Shown piece by piece: positions 22,227-32,739 of a DNA stretch of 64,000 bases. Below the pieces are notes generated by a model that saw only the letters and a list, made by a program, of their open reading frames with translations, searched no databases and had not been told where the DNA came from. The position numbers and the translations under genes were made by a program. Every line of letters begins with the position of its first letter. The stretch's first letter is position 1. Source of the stretch: Musa acuminata AAA Group (lineage: Eukaryota > Streptophyta > Magnoliopsida > Zingiberales > Musaceae); assembly GCF_036884655.1 (NCBI RefSeq), contig NC_088339.1, positions 23,110,501 through 23,174,500 on the forward strand, written 5' to 3'.

Positions 22227-22831
22227 TGTTGGGCTGATAGCCCATATTCAGCCCATGTGGGCTAGGGTAGCCCATAGCCCACACCCCCTCTTAACCTAAC
22301 CCTAATTAAGATTAAGGGGGTGTGGTGGCTGCGTTTTAGAAGCAGAAAAAGTCTATAAAAAGGCAGCAACGAGGCAGATCTTGAGGGCCACGGGATTCCA
22401 AAGAGAAGAAGGAGAACAAGGCAGAAAAGGAATAGAAAGAAAGGGAAGAAGACAAGGACAACGCAGAGAGACTGTTCTCAATCATCTGGCAGTGTTCTCA
22501 TCTCAGGTTAGATCAAATCTACAGTAGACTCTTGCTGTGATTACTTGGGGAGGTTTTAGATATTGTGGGCAGTGACGTGATCCTTGTATCCTAGTTATTC
22601 TCTTGTGGTTGTTGCTAGGGTTTAGGGCAAAAGATTGAGATTTGTATATTCATTATTCTCATAGTGGATTATCTCTAGTTTGCCCCGTGGTTTTTACCCT
22701 TCACATTGAAGGGGTTTTCCACATATATCTTGGTGTTCTGTTTGATTGTGCTTCTATTTAATTCTGCTGCGTATTATGATCTTCTAGTATTTGTTCATAT
22801 ACAAAGGTTATTCCTCTTTATATCATCATCA
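22227..22831 (+). repeat. 3' LTR of copia-2
   Basis: 605 bp. It retains the 'agtctataaaaaggcagc' TATA region (about 22350). Its end is fixed by the ACCCA duplication. Confidence 0.92.
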
Positions 22832-22906
22832 ACCCATGTATAAATACGGAGTATTGTGTATTATTTCAATCAATATAATCTTCTTCTTTCTATTTTATTT
22901 CTATCA
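22832..22906 (+). repeat. Right piece of the split Ale-type LTR, followed by a primer-site-like motif
   Basis: From 22837 the sequence 'tgtataaatacggagtattgtgtattatttcaatcaat' matches the 3' LTR of copia-3 at 35479-35520 and ends '...tttctatca' at 22906. It is followed by 'tagtatcagaac', close to the tRNA-Met primer site TGGTATCAGA. A second partial copy of the LTR tail ('cttctttctatttcatttatatcactatca') lies at about 22946-22975. The 5' leader of OMT-2 starts almost immediately after. Confidence 0.65.
22839..22845 (+). promoter_or_regulatory. LTR-derived TATA box upstream of OMT-2
   Basis: GTATAAATAC lies inside the old Ale-type LTR piece, 180 bp before the OMT-2 ATG. It is the only TATA-like element between the copia-2 insertion and the gene. 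Any transcript of OMT-2 may therefore start from retrotransposon sequence; this is inference. Confidence 0.4.
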
Positions 22907-23018
22907 TAGTATCAGAACTTTCACCGTAAAGGTCACTTCTAAACATCTTCTTTCTATTTCATTTATATCACTATCATCACCACCACTGCATCATTTCCTG
23001 TGCAAATCTTGGCAAAGA

Positions 23019-24267
23019 ATGGGATCCGTCAGCGACGTAGACGAGGAGGCGAGAATGCACGCCCTGCAGCTGGCGATGGGCAGCATCCTCCCCATGACTC
23101 CAAAGGCGGCCGTCGAGCTCGAGCTCCTCGACATCATTTTCAAGGCCGGTCCTGGCGCCAAGCTGAGCCCCGCAGATATTGTGGCCCAGCTGCCGACTGA
23201 GAACCCGCAGGCGGTCGACATGGTAGATCGAATTCTCCGCTTGCTCGCGTCCCACCGTGTCGTCAGCTGCACCGTCGAGACCCACTCTGATGGTCGGCCT
23301 TTGAGGAAGTACGGCGCAACCCCCGTCTGCAAGCACTTGGCCAAGCATGACGATGGTGGTTCCATGGCCGCTCAATGTGTATGGCCACGATAAGTTCCTC
23401 ATGGAAATGTGGTAATTTAGAGACTATATATATCTCATAAATGAGCGTAACAACGCCAGGTACCACTTGAAGGATGCGGTGTTGGATGGTGGCATCCCCT
23501 TCAACAAGGACTACGGGATGCCGGCGTTCCAATACCACGGCACTGATCCCCGGTTCAACAGTCTGTTCAACGAGTTCATGAGGAACCACGCCGCCATCAT
23601 CATGAAGAAGCTGCTCGCGGTGTACCGCGCCTTCGTTGGCATCGAGGTGCTCGTCGACGTCGGTGGTGGCGTCGGCATCAGCCTCCACATGATCACCTCC
23701 ATGCACCCCCACATCAAGGCCGTCAACTACGACCTCCCCCATGTCATCTCGGAGGCACCACCCTTCCCAGGTCCCCCACAGTTCGATTTTCTTTTGTTTC
23801 TCCATGATAGGTATATATATGCCTTGGAATATATCCAAGGAATGGTTCAATTTGCATGCAGGAGTGGAGATATGTTTGAAAGCGTTCCAAGTGGCGACGC
23901 CATTGTTTTGAAGGTTAGTTCTTCTGCCATTGTTTAAGCAAGATTACTCTCTGTAATCCGCAGAGATTATTACTCTCCGTGCTTCTATGGCAACTGCAGT
24001 GGATTTTTCATGACTGGAATGACGAGCAGTGTGCAAGAATATCGAGGAATTGCTGGAAAGCACTGCCCGAAGGAGGGAAGCTGATAGTGGTGGAATACAT
24101 CCTTCCGTCAATTCCTGAGTCAAGGTTGAACTCCCAAGGTGTTTTTGGCTGTGCTGGGAGGTAAAGAGAGGACCCAACAAGGTTTTGAGACCCTGGCAAA
24201 GGAAACAGGGTTTGGAGGACTCAAAGCCAGTTACGTAACTCTGGCCTTGGAATTCACTAAGTTATGA
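23019..24267 (+). pseudogene. OMT-2: caffeate-OMT-family gene broken by small deletions
   Basis: It follows the family exon plan: exon 1 23019-23411, exon 2 23460-23770 (311 bp, the same length as in the intact genes), exon 3 from about 23861 to 23912, exon 4 from 24000. Exon 1 reads MGSVSDVDEEARM and family sequence to SMAAQC, where a 2-bp loss in a TG run (about 23375-23381) shifts the frame. Exon 3 lacks about 13 bp at an AGTGGA repeat, losing the VEHV segment. Exon 4 has WIFHDW and VEYILP, but about 19 bp are missing before GGKERT (about 24142), and the C-terminal tail is shortened. LVDVGGGVG is intact in exon 2. The losses are few and short, so inactivation is recent. The upstream region is LTR-derived. 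Confidence 0.88.
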
Positions 24268-24274
24268 TCCATGT

Positions 24275-24791
24275 TGATCGAGCGATGTCGAAGAGATATT
24301 TTCTTATTTGTATTGCTGTGAGACTTACTGCTATCAAACAACAAAGAATAAATGTGCAATTGTTTTTGTCATTACTCGATGCTTGCATTTTGCTGCTGTA
24401 TATTTAAATGATTACACGAATACTAGGCAAATGGATGCGCGAAAATTAATGCAGGATGTACACCGACCACGTGTCGAAATAGGTGTTATTTGAGATGATC
24501 TGATTTTGATGATAAATCAGACATTAAATGGACGCAGAAATGCTCCTATATTGTAGTACGACTCAAGACGCGACCATTGCGTCGGCGGGGGGAGTTGGCG
24601 GAAATATACCGTCCTCGACCTCAACAACACCCAATCCACCAAATTTGGGTTTGGTTTCGGGTCCAGCTGATATAAGCCCACCCAACTGCAACTCTTATTC
24701 GCGGAACCAAGAGTGCGAATTTAATCAAATAGCTGCTATGCACCGGAGGGAAGACGAGAACTGATAGTACAGCCGCCATGCCAGCGCCGTA
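24275..24791. other. Spacer and upstream region of the PPR gene
   Basis: The first part is downstream of OMT-2. From about 24530 GC rises toward the PPR start codon, as expected for a monocot 5' UTR. No separate gene is supported. Confidence 0.5.
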
Positions 24792-26918
24792 ATGACAGCG
24801 ACTTTCTCGGCCCGCCGGAGACCGACCTGCTTTTACCTCCTTCCCCGTCTCTGCTCGTCCTCCAAAGCCACCACCTCCGCCCACCCAGTCACCGTCGTGG
24901 ACGGCGGCGACATCATCGACCGCGTCGCCTCCATCCTCTCCTTCGCCGCCCACCCCGCCCACCTCGCCCAGATCCACGCCCTTCTCATCTCTTCCGGCCT
25001 CCATCGCTCCCCTTTCCTCGCCACAAAATTCCTGCAATCGGCCCCCGGATCACACCGACTCACTCACGCCCGCCAGTTCTTCGATGAAATTCCCTACCCA
25101 GAGGACCCCCGCCTCTTCAATGCCGTCATCCGCCTCCACTCCCACCACAACGCCTTCGATGACGCCCTCCGTCTCTACAGCCAGATGCTCCGCTCCAACA
25201 TCCTCCCTGACGGCTTCACCCTCCCGCCCGTCCTCAAGGCCTGTGGTGGCCTACCGTCTCACGCCGCCGGCCGTGCCGTCCACGCCCAGGTGCTCTGTCT
25301 CGGGTTCCAAGCCGACGTGTTCGTCCAAAATGGGATCATCGCCATGTACGCCAAGTGCGGCGACATTGCCGGTGCCCGTACCGTCTTCGACATGCTAAGC
25401 GTTCGGAATGTGGTCTCTTGGACTTCGATTCTATCAGGTTGTACTCAGAATGGATTCCCTCTTGAAGCTCTTGAGTTATTCAGGAGAATGCGGTTGGAAT
25501 CCGATGCTCGCCCTGATTTCATAATCCTCGTTAGTGTTCTCAAGTCCTACATGGATGAGCAGGACTTGGAGCACGGAAGGTCTGTCCATGGTTTGGTCAT
25601 CAAAGGTGGGTTTGAGGATGAGCCGGATCTGATCATTGTGCTCACGGCAATGTATGCAAAATGCGGTCAAGTTGTTGTTGCAAGGCAGTTGTTCGACAGG
25701 GTCACCTCCATGGATGTGATTCTGTGGAATGCAATGATTTCTGGGTATGCGAAGAATGGCCATGCCAGTGAAGCTGTAGAGCTCTTCCATGAGATGATCT
25801 CGAGGGTGATCAGACCTGATTCAGTCACGATAAGGTCCGCAATTTTGGCTTGTGCGCAGGTCGGATCCTTGGAAATTGCTAGTCGGATGGAGGACTACAC
25901 TAACAGCAGCGAGTTCAAAGATGACATTTTTGTGAACACAGCTCTAATCGACATGTATGCCAAATGTGGAAACATAGCGCGTGCCCATGCGATATTTGAG
26001 CGCATCATCAACAAGGATGTAGTTGTTTGGAGTGCAATTATAATGGGGTATGGGTTGCATGGCCGTGCACATGAAGCTATGAGACTTTTCGATGAGATGA
26101 AGCTAGCTGGGGTTAGGCCGAATGATGTCACCTTCGTCGGGCTCCTATCAGCCTGCAACCATGCAGGCCTTGTGAAGGAGGGTTGGAATTATTTCAACTC
26201 CATGAAAGATTACGGGATTGAGCCTCGGCATCAGCATTATGCATGCGTGGTGGATCTCCTTGCTCGTGCTGGGCACCTTGACGGGGCCTTCGAGTTTATT
26301 AGGAGCATGCCAATGAAGCCAGAGCTAACTGTTTGGGGTGCTTTACTGAATGCATGCAAGATTCATGGTCATGTGAGGTTGGGGGAGTATGCAGCTGAAC
26401 GTGTTTTTGCTCTAGAGCCTCTCAACGCCGGGCATTATGTGAAGCTCTCCAACATATATGCATCTGTTGGCATGTGGCGTGATGTTGCAAGGATCAGGGT
26501 GTTGATGAAAGAGAGGCGTGTGACTAAATCAATTGGTTGCAGTGAGATTCATATCAGCGGTAAGCTTCATTGCTTCCGTGCAGGGGAGATGTCACACCCA
26601 AGATACGAGGAGATCTTTGTGGTGCTTGCTGAACTGGAGAGGAAGCTGAAGGAATGTGGCTTTGCTCCTCATCTGAGCTCTGAGCTGAGGGAAAACTCTA
26701 TGTTCCATCACAGTGAGATAATTGCTATTGCTTTTGGCTTGATCAGTACTGCTCCGGGAACAACCATCAGGATTATGAAGAACCTTCGTGCATGTGTGAA
26801 CTGCCATTCGGCGACAAAGCTTATATCTAAACTTACGGAGCGCGAGATAGTGGTCAGGGATATTAACAGGTTTCATCACTTCAAGGATGGTTCATGTTCC
26901 TGTGGGGATTATTGGTGA
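24792..26918 (+). CDS. MEF22: PPR-DYW protein, MEF22-like organellar RNA editing factor
   Basis: This is an intronless frame of 708 aa. The basic, Ser-rich N-terminus (about 30 residues) fits an organelle transit peptide. A run of PLS-type pentatricopeptide repeats follows, with recurring NGIIAMYAKCG, ALIDMYAKCG and WNAMISGYAKNG. The E/E+ region (GYAAE/LSNIYAS type) follows, then a DYW domain with the zinc-binding HSE, the CVNCHSATK motif and the terminal DYW. These proteins bind one or a few sites in organelle transcripts, and the DYW deaminase converts C to U. Overall order and wording match Arabidopsis MEF22 (At3g12770, mitochondrial nad3 editing) as I remember it; orthology is likely but unproven. 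The segment just before HSE is a few residues shorter than usual. GC content drops strongly from 5' to 3', a commelinid trait. Confidence 0.88.
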   Translation: MTATFSARRRPTCFYLLPRLCSSSKATTSAHPVTVVDGGDIIDRVASILSFAAHPAHLAQIHALLISSGLHRSPFLATKFLQSAPGSHRLTHARQFFDEIPYPEDPRLFNAVIRLHSHHNAFDDALRLYSQMLRSNILPDGFTLPPVLKACGGLPSHAAGRAVHAQVLCLGFQADVFVQNGIIAMYAKCGDIAGARTVFDMLSVRNVVSWTSILSGCTQNGFPLEALELFRRMRLESDARPDFIILVSVLKSYMDEQDLEHGRSVHGLVIKGGFEDEPDLIIVLTAMYAKCGQVVVARQLFDRVTSMDVILWNAMISGYAKNGHASEAVELFHEMISRVIRPDSVTIRSAILACAQVGSLEIASRMEDYTNSSEFKDDIFVNTALIDMYAKCGNIARAHAIFERIINKDVVVWSAIIMGYGLHGRAHEAMRLFDEMKLAGVRPNDVTFVGLLSACNHAGLVKEGWNYFNSMKDYGIEPRHQHYACVVDLLARAGHLDGAFEFIRSMPMKPELTVWGALLNACKIHGHVRLGEYAAERVFALEPLNAGHYVKLSNIYASVGMWRDVARIRVLMKERRVTKSIGCSEIHISGKLHCFRAGEMSHPRYEEIFVVLAELERKLKECGFAPHLSSELRENSMFHHSEIIAIAFGLISTAPGTTIRIMKNLRACVNCHSATKLISKLTEREIVVRDINRFHHFKDGSCSCGDYW

Positions 26919-26929
26919 AACGCATGGCT

Positions 26930-27039
26930 CTGAGGTGTACTATGTGTTAGATTTGTGACCGTGTCTTATATTATATATATGATTAAATTTTGATTACAGT
27001 TATTGACTAATAGAAGAAAAAAAATTAATTATAATATGA
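26930..27039. other. 3' flank of the PPR gene
   Basis: AT-rich sequence; probably includes the 3' UTR. No other feature is seen. Confidence 0.4.
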
Positions 27040-27410
27040 TTCTTTAAGAATTTTTTTGATAGGAGACACTCTCCTAATTATTATTCTAGATCTTCTATTT
27101 TCATTTATAAAAGGATATGATTTATTAGGGAGAAAACAATCATTGAAAGATTATAAATCTTCTTTCATCTCTCGTCGTCTCTAATTTACGCTCGATCTTA
27201 TGAAAGATTATAAGATATGATTTAAGTCTCCTTGTAAATCGATATCGTTGAAGCTTTTGGATCTGACAATGGTATGTTTTTAGATCCAATAAAAACTTTC
27301 TAAATGACATCGAAAGATATACATCATATATTTCAATATTATTATTTAATTTTAATTTTTGATATTAAAGTTTTTTACATAACAATAGCATAATCATGGT
27401 TTTATGCTTA
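27040..27410 (+). repeat. Dispersed LTR-like repeat, copy B
   Basis: It shares 'cctaattattattctagatcttctattttcatttataaaagg' with copy A (12330-12620), and 'atcgatatcgttgaagcttttggatctgac' and 'aaaaactttctaaatgacatcgaaagatatacatc' with copy C (37100-37330). A TATA-like 'tataaaagg' in the middle and a 'tgatattaaag' near 27360, resembling a decayed tRNA-Met primer site, suggest an LTR and its inner edge. Confidence 0.5.
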
Positions 27411-29040
27411 AAGTTAGTATTAAAGTTATGTTTTGAAATCGAATATTTTAGATCGTAAAAGTATTTCAAATATATTTTATATTTAGATTTGTTTATTAGC
27501 ACTTTTTGTTTATGAAAAGATATTACTCGGTTTTAATTTACGATGCTTGAATGATCTATTTATATTGTCGATCTGCTTTTTATCTAATCCGTCCTATCAC
27601 CTGCTTGCGAGTAAGGTGAGGTTCCTTGTGGTTGATCGATGGACCACTATCGACAATTTGCTATTGACGATAGTATTGTCGAAGGCAATGACTTTTGGTG
27701 ATCATCAGCCTAGTCGGGAGCAACGACTACATACATAACGAAAGTACTATAGGTTGCAACAACCTTGTGGCGACCGTTCTACCTTGGTTGCAAGTAGCTA
27801 CTATAGTACCACTATGTGCAACAACTGCAATAGCGCCTCGACTATGGTAGTTGTCGTGATCATCATTGCTTATGACGATATAGCAACGACACAACGATGT
27901 TTGCTGGTTGTGACAGGCTTCAATTGGAAGCCGAAAGCCATGGTACCGAATGGTTGTGTAGCGGACACATGTGCATAATCATGCATTGCGATGATCGTGG
28001 GGGTCATTGATTGATGCATGTGCACGGTCATGCAATATGATGATTCATCAGTGACACTTAAGTGCACAACGGAGGTGTTCCACCGATGAGGAACATGACA
28101 GCAAGGCGTGACGATCGATCAGGTCGGGATGTGAGAAGAGTTACGTCATTATTGGCATATGGTCGATGCATTGCCGATAAGACTCGTGCACATGGGCACG
28201 ATGGAACGCGATGGTGACTACAACATGAGAATTAGGTTTTTTAGTAAAAAAAAATTGTTTACCCCTTAGAAATAAAAAAAAATCCGCGTTCTTAAATTTT
28301 ACTTTTCAATTATGCCCTTTAGAAATTGAATATTTTCATTGTATATCCTAAGAAAAATTATAGTTCTACCCCTTATAAATTAATTTTTTTTAGCTTATAT
28401 CCTTAATTATAAAATTAATTAATCTGAGTTATTTTAATATAATATTTTGATCATGTTTGATCATGATTATATTTTGACTGCTTGATTGGATTTAGATTCG
28501 ATCAATAATACTATGATCGAATTCTAGAAAAGTCAAATATTGATTTTTTTTTTACTTTGGTCAATTTTAATTTTGACGAGTTTAATTGAGTAATTGTTTG
28601 GCTCAAATCTATCAGCCTAATTTGAATAGTCTGAGCCTACTCAATAAGGTTGATCGGTTTAAATATAAATTATGATTTTCTTTTATAGTTTTCTCATATA
28701 ACATATTAATAAAATTTTATATATAATAATTAAAAATTTTATTATTATTCTTAGATATTTGTTTGATTAGTCGCACGTATATATTTGAAATTATGAAATA
28801 ATATTTATTTTTCATATGAAGATAGAAATTATTTTTTTTTATCATGATTACAATTATCATATTAATTTTTTTTTATGTTGATTAATATTCGATAAATATT
28901 ATGATTACTATTTTTATTATTAAATTATTTCACTATAAATTAGATTGAAAAAAATTTGATGAATATTATTTATAACTAAGTCTTTATTTCAGCTAAAAAA
29001 CTTTTAGCTGTCAAAATAATCTAGATGATAAACTTATTTT
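27411..29040. other. Repeat-rich spacer, probably decayed retroelement
   Basis: 27550-28240 has moderate GC with many near-repeats of 'caacga', 'gcaaca' and 'gcatgtgca' type and no open gene. From 28255 to 28410 a phrase like 'taccccttagaaattaa' recurs four or five times at uneven spacing of roughly 30-55 bp. 28420-29030 is very AT-rich. This looks like the inside or LTR of an old element but cannot be assigned. Confidence 0.4.
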
Positions 29041-29051
29041 ATATGTGAATT

Positions 29052-29318
29052 ATAGATGCCGTAGGTGGCGAGCAGACGAAGGATCCGATCCACCATATCG
29101 GCCGCATGGGGGTTCCCGGTGGGCAGCTGGGTGGCGATGTGGGCGGGGCTTAGCTTGGCGCTGTGGCCATCCTTGACGATGATCTCCCGGGGCTGGAGCT
29201 CGATAGCCGCCTTAAGTGTCACGCGGAGGCAGGCTCCCATTACCAGACTCACAGCATACGTGCGCGCTTCCTCGTCCTCATCGGGGCTCGTAGCGTACAT
29301 TGCCTTGATGGATCCCAT
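29052..29318 (-). pseudogene. OMT exon-1 relic, antisense orientation
   Basis: The minus strand starts MGSIKAMYATSPDEDEEARTY at 29318 and follows the OMT exon-1 sequence through [13 protein letters not shown] text (here VTLKAAIEL), LSPAHIATQLP and [14 protein letters not shown]. It then dissolves at about 29052 into unrelated AT-rich DNA. The later part of exon 1 and exons 2-4 are absent to the left. The frame is open over the preserved 89 codons, so loss was by truncation. It is closest by eye to OMT-1 (shared MGSIK start). Confidence 0.85.
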
Positions 29319-29319
29319 A

Positions 29320-30689
29320 CTTGACACCAGCTGCAAAGTAGATGATGAAGCTGGTGGTATCAAAGGATCTCAGGGATTGGATAAGTGCCGCAACGCTCAC
29401 CCACCACTTTAAATTGGTATCGCTCTTATAATATTATAATTTTTATGAGCCATCAAACCAAATTCGACTCTACAAATTATTAATGAGGTGACATGTACAT
29501 GCGAATTTGATAGTTTATGGTTGACATGCAAGTAGTGCATGTGATATCCATACTTGTTGGTTGACAAACTTCCAATTGATATGAAATGCATGCACCATTC
29601 AATCCAATCTACAGGTAGGTATCGTTTGCCGGTCGACGATGGAGTGTTGAATGGCATGCTGCAACAATGGAGATCTCAACGTGACATAGAGTGATGAACA
29701 GGTTAGTGGAATTCAAAATGAATTTAATTTTTTTAAAGAAGATGTTAGATTAGATGGTCCAATAACTTAAGATAAAATATATCAAAGGTGTAAATTAATT
29801 TTTTTATTAAGATTATCTCTCCCCATGCTCATATAATGAATGCTACGACATCCTTATGCAAAGATTTTACGATGATGTTCGAGATATTCGATTCAATAAT
29901 ATTGTGATAATTTTAGATTTCAATCCTGATTGAATATTTTTTGTATTATAGATTATTCTTAAGTAAAAATCTTTTGAAATGTATAGAATCAATATGTACT
30001 GAGATTGTTTATGACAAAATCTTATGATCGAATCTTTTCTTCATCATTTAGTTTTCATAAATTTTTTTTTTTTGTATAATGTTGATCGCTCCAATCATGA
30101 AACATGTAAATACACAAGAGTTAACTTTCAAAGAAAAACATCTTCATTTAGAAAGACGATTGAGGTGATGACGAAAAAGGACACTTATTGGATTATAAAA
30201 AATAAGAATATTATAGAAAAAGCAAAATGTGGGATACTTTTGAGAAAAAAATTTAAAAATTATTTTTTTTTTTAAAATCACTATTATTATTATTATTATT
30301 ATTATTACACAAAATGAAAGTTACGGCAACCATGGATTCAACATGATCAAATCATATTTAGGCATGTAAAGATATTAGTCTCTGGCACCAAAATCATCCT
30401 TTTATATCTCCTAAACGTATTTTTGTATGTGCATCAGTCTAATTTTAATGAACGAGAATCCCATATGAGGCTCAGTAAGACTCCTATGACATTGAAATCG
30501 TAATCCTCTCCCCACTTGGAATAGATGAGATACATAAAATAAACAATGTGGTGTACGTACTAAGTAAAACCCGAACATTAATAATAAATAAAAAAATATA
30601 TATATATATTCCGCTTTAAATTTAAGCATAAGAAAATAAATCCGATACATGTTTTCTTTCATCATCAAATCAATCAGTGAGAGAGAGAG
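29320..30689. other. AT-rich spacer
   Basis: No coding region is recognised. Poly-T/poly-A runs, an (ATT)n run at about 30281-30306, and a short (TA)n at 30596-30610 occur. This is the distal upstream region of OMT-3. Confidence 0.5.
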
Positions 30690-30919
30690 AGAGTAATTTC
30701 TTTCACATTGTTTCTTTTGTAAGCGAATTAATTAAAATAAATAAATATTTTCCATCGTGATCAATTCAATCAAAGGATTATTTCCTCTTATGATTGAATC
30801 TCAATTGAAAGAGAGGAATAATTCCTTTCACACTGTTTCTTTTGTAAACGAATTATTATTATTTTTAATAAAAATAAATAAATATTTTCCATCATGATCA
30901 AATCAATCAAAGGATTATT
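30690..30919 (+). repeat. Direct duplication in the OMT-3 upstream region
   Basis: The block 'attyctttcacaytgtttcttttgtaarcgaatta' through 'aataaatattttccatcrtgatca' and 'caatcaaaggattatt' is present at 30690-30781 and again at 30812-30919. The copies differ by a handful of bases plus an insertion of A/T in the second. A (GA)n run precedes the first copy at 30678-30693. The pair ends about 80 bp before the OMT-3 ATG. Confidence 0.8.
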
Positions 30920-30997
30920 CAATCAATTAAAAGATTATTCGATTTGCACACTTTAAATTCAGGACAAGTCTCCTCTGTTATCAACCGAACCACCAAA

Positions 30998-32386
30998 ATG
31001 CAGGCAACCAACGACGTGGGGCAGCCGACACCCGAGAAAGATGATGAGGAGGTGTTCTTTCGGGCTCTGCAGTTCTCATGCAGCGCCGTCTTCCCCATGG
31101 TCCTCAAGGTGGCCATCGAGCTCGAGCTCCTCGAGATCATCGTCACGTCTGGCCCAGAAAAGGTAATGAGCCCAGAGGAGATTGCCGCTCGGCTGCCCAC
31201 CCACAACCCGCAGGCACCCATCTGGGTGGATCGGATTCTCCGCTTGCTCTCCACCAACAGCATCGTCGGCTGCACCGTCGAGTCCGGCGCCGACGGCCGC
31301 CCCTCGCGGAAGTACGGCATGACACCCATCTCCATGTTTTTCACCAAGAATCACGATCGTTCTGTTGTGAAAATGTTTTTGCTACATCATGACAAAGTCT
31401 TCATGGATCTATGGTAACCCTCTTCCCTCTCTCTCTCTCTCTCTCTCCCCCTCTCTCTCTCTCTAGCTAGATATAGTTTAGGAGGATCTACTTCACTTGG
31501 TTCAGTAAACTAACACTGATGCGTTGGGTGACAAGGCACCACGTGAAGGATTCAGTGTTGGACGGCAGCGAACCAGTGATGGCCGCCTACGGGATGTCGT
31601 CCTTCGAGTACCAAGGCACCGATCCACGCTTCAACAAGGTGTTCAACGAGGCCATGCAAAGCCACTCCACCATCATGATCAGCCGACTGCTCCGCACTTA
31701 CGGCGGCTTCGACGACGTGGAAGTGCTGGTCGACGTCGGCGGCGGCGTCGGCACCACCCTCGGCATGATCACTGCCAAGCACCCCCGCATCGAGGGCATC
31801 AACTTCGACCTCTCGCATGTCATCTCCGAAGCACAACCCCTGCCAGGTTCGCTCTTGATCCATGTCTTATCTGAGAAGGAGGGTTGTTCTCTATTAGATC
31901 TCGGCTTACGTGCTAATATTGTTTGCGGTTGCAGGTGTGCAGCACGTTAGCGGAGACATGTTCGAAGCTGTTCCCCGCGGAGATGCCATTTTTCTCAAGG
32001 TCAGGTCTCTTCGGATCGCGGTCACAAGTAATTCATTCAAATTCTTTTTGCAAATAACGAGTTACTCGTGGATTGTTGTGCAATTGCAGTTGATTCTTCA
32101 TGACTGGAGCGATGAGAATTGTGTAAAGCTATTGAAGAACTGTTGGAAAGCTCTGCCGGAGAAAGGGAAGGTGATTGTGGTGGAATGTGTTCTTCCAGCC
32201 GTTCCAAAGCCGACTCCGAGAGACCAAGGCATCTTCCAGTTAGATCTGTGCATGGCGACCTACAACATCGGAGGAAAAGAGAGAACGGAGGAGGAGTTCC
32301 AAGGGTTGGCAAGGGACGGTGGGTTTACCGGATTCAAAGCTCTTCATTTGTTTGCAGATACGTGGGTCATGGAATTCACCAAGTAG
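30998..32386 (+). CDS. Caffeate-OMT-family O-methyltransferase OMT-3, intact
   Basis: Four exons, GT-AG introns: 30998-31413, 31536-31846, 31935-31999 and 32090-32386 (416, 311, 65 and 297 bp; 362 aa). It has LVDVGGGVG for SAM binding, the catalytic His in LILHDW, and the Glu residues in VECVLP and GGKERT. Unlike OMT-1 and OMT-4 it keeps the longer [15 protein letters not shown] loop with the Asn found in classical COMT, and it reads VECVLP where they read VEY-LP. It is the most diverged copy ([15 protein letters not shown] in the N-terminal domain). Exon 2 begins after AAG, giving HHVKD rather than the family YHxKD. A polyadenylation-like AATAAA lies 66 bp after the stop at 32452. Intron 1 contains a CT microsatellite. 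Substrate unknown. Confidence 0.9.
31420..31465. repeat. (CT)n microsatellite in OMT-3 intron 1
   Basis: An imperfect CT run with a CCCC interruption, starting a few bases after the exon-1 donor site. Confidence 0.95.
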
Positions 32387-32451
32387 AATGGAAAACATGA
32401 ACACTCGGTGCTGCTTCTTGTGCTTCTACTTTCTACACTTTTGGTATCCTA

Positions 32452-32457
32452 AATAAA
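32452..32457 (+). terminator. Polyadenylation-like signal of OMT-3
   Basis: AATAAA is found 66 bp downstream of the OMT-3 stop codon. Confidence 0.45.
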
Positions 32458-32739
32458 CGAGGGTTTGATGTATCGGGCTGCGGTAATTATATTCTAATAG
32501 TGGATCCGACTCAACATCTATCATGTTGACCAATAAGTCAATCCCGAGCATGCCTCACCCCTATCGATAACAAAAGGAAACAATCCCTTTAAACATACAG
32601 CTTTGGGAATCTTATTGTAGCGGTGTAGCCAAGTCTAGTTTCAGATCATAGCGTGCATGTTTCTGAGGTCTACCGGTCAACCAGAGAGCTGAAAACAAAA
32701 AGGAAGAAATTATTTACCACATAAGTGGCGCGACGGCAG

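Larger units (their letters stand above)
17606..22831 (+). mobile_element. Full-length Ty1/copia retrotransposon copia-2 (Tork/Tnt1-like)
   Basis: This complete element is 5226 bp on the plus strand. LTRs are 17606-18192 and 22227-22831, starting TGTTGG and ending ATCA. The target duplication ACCCA is perfect (17601-17605 and 22832-22836). A primer site CGGTATCAGAGCGGGG follows the 5' LTR at about 18195, and a purine tract agctgaagggggaggt precedes the 3' LTR (about 22211-22226). It has inserted inside an older short LTR of the Ale type. The 5' LTR has lost 11 bp that include the TATA box seen in the 3' LTR. Confidence 0.93.

Noticed and set aside
22977..23850. Minus-strand frames of 141 and 195 codons
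   Set aside because: Antisense to OMT-2 exons 1 and 2; no family motifs.
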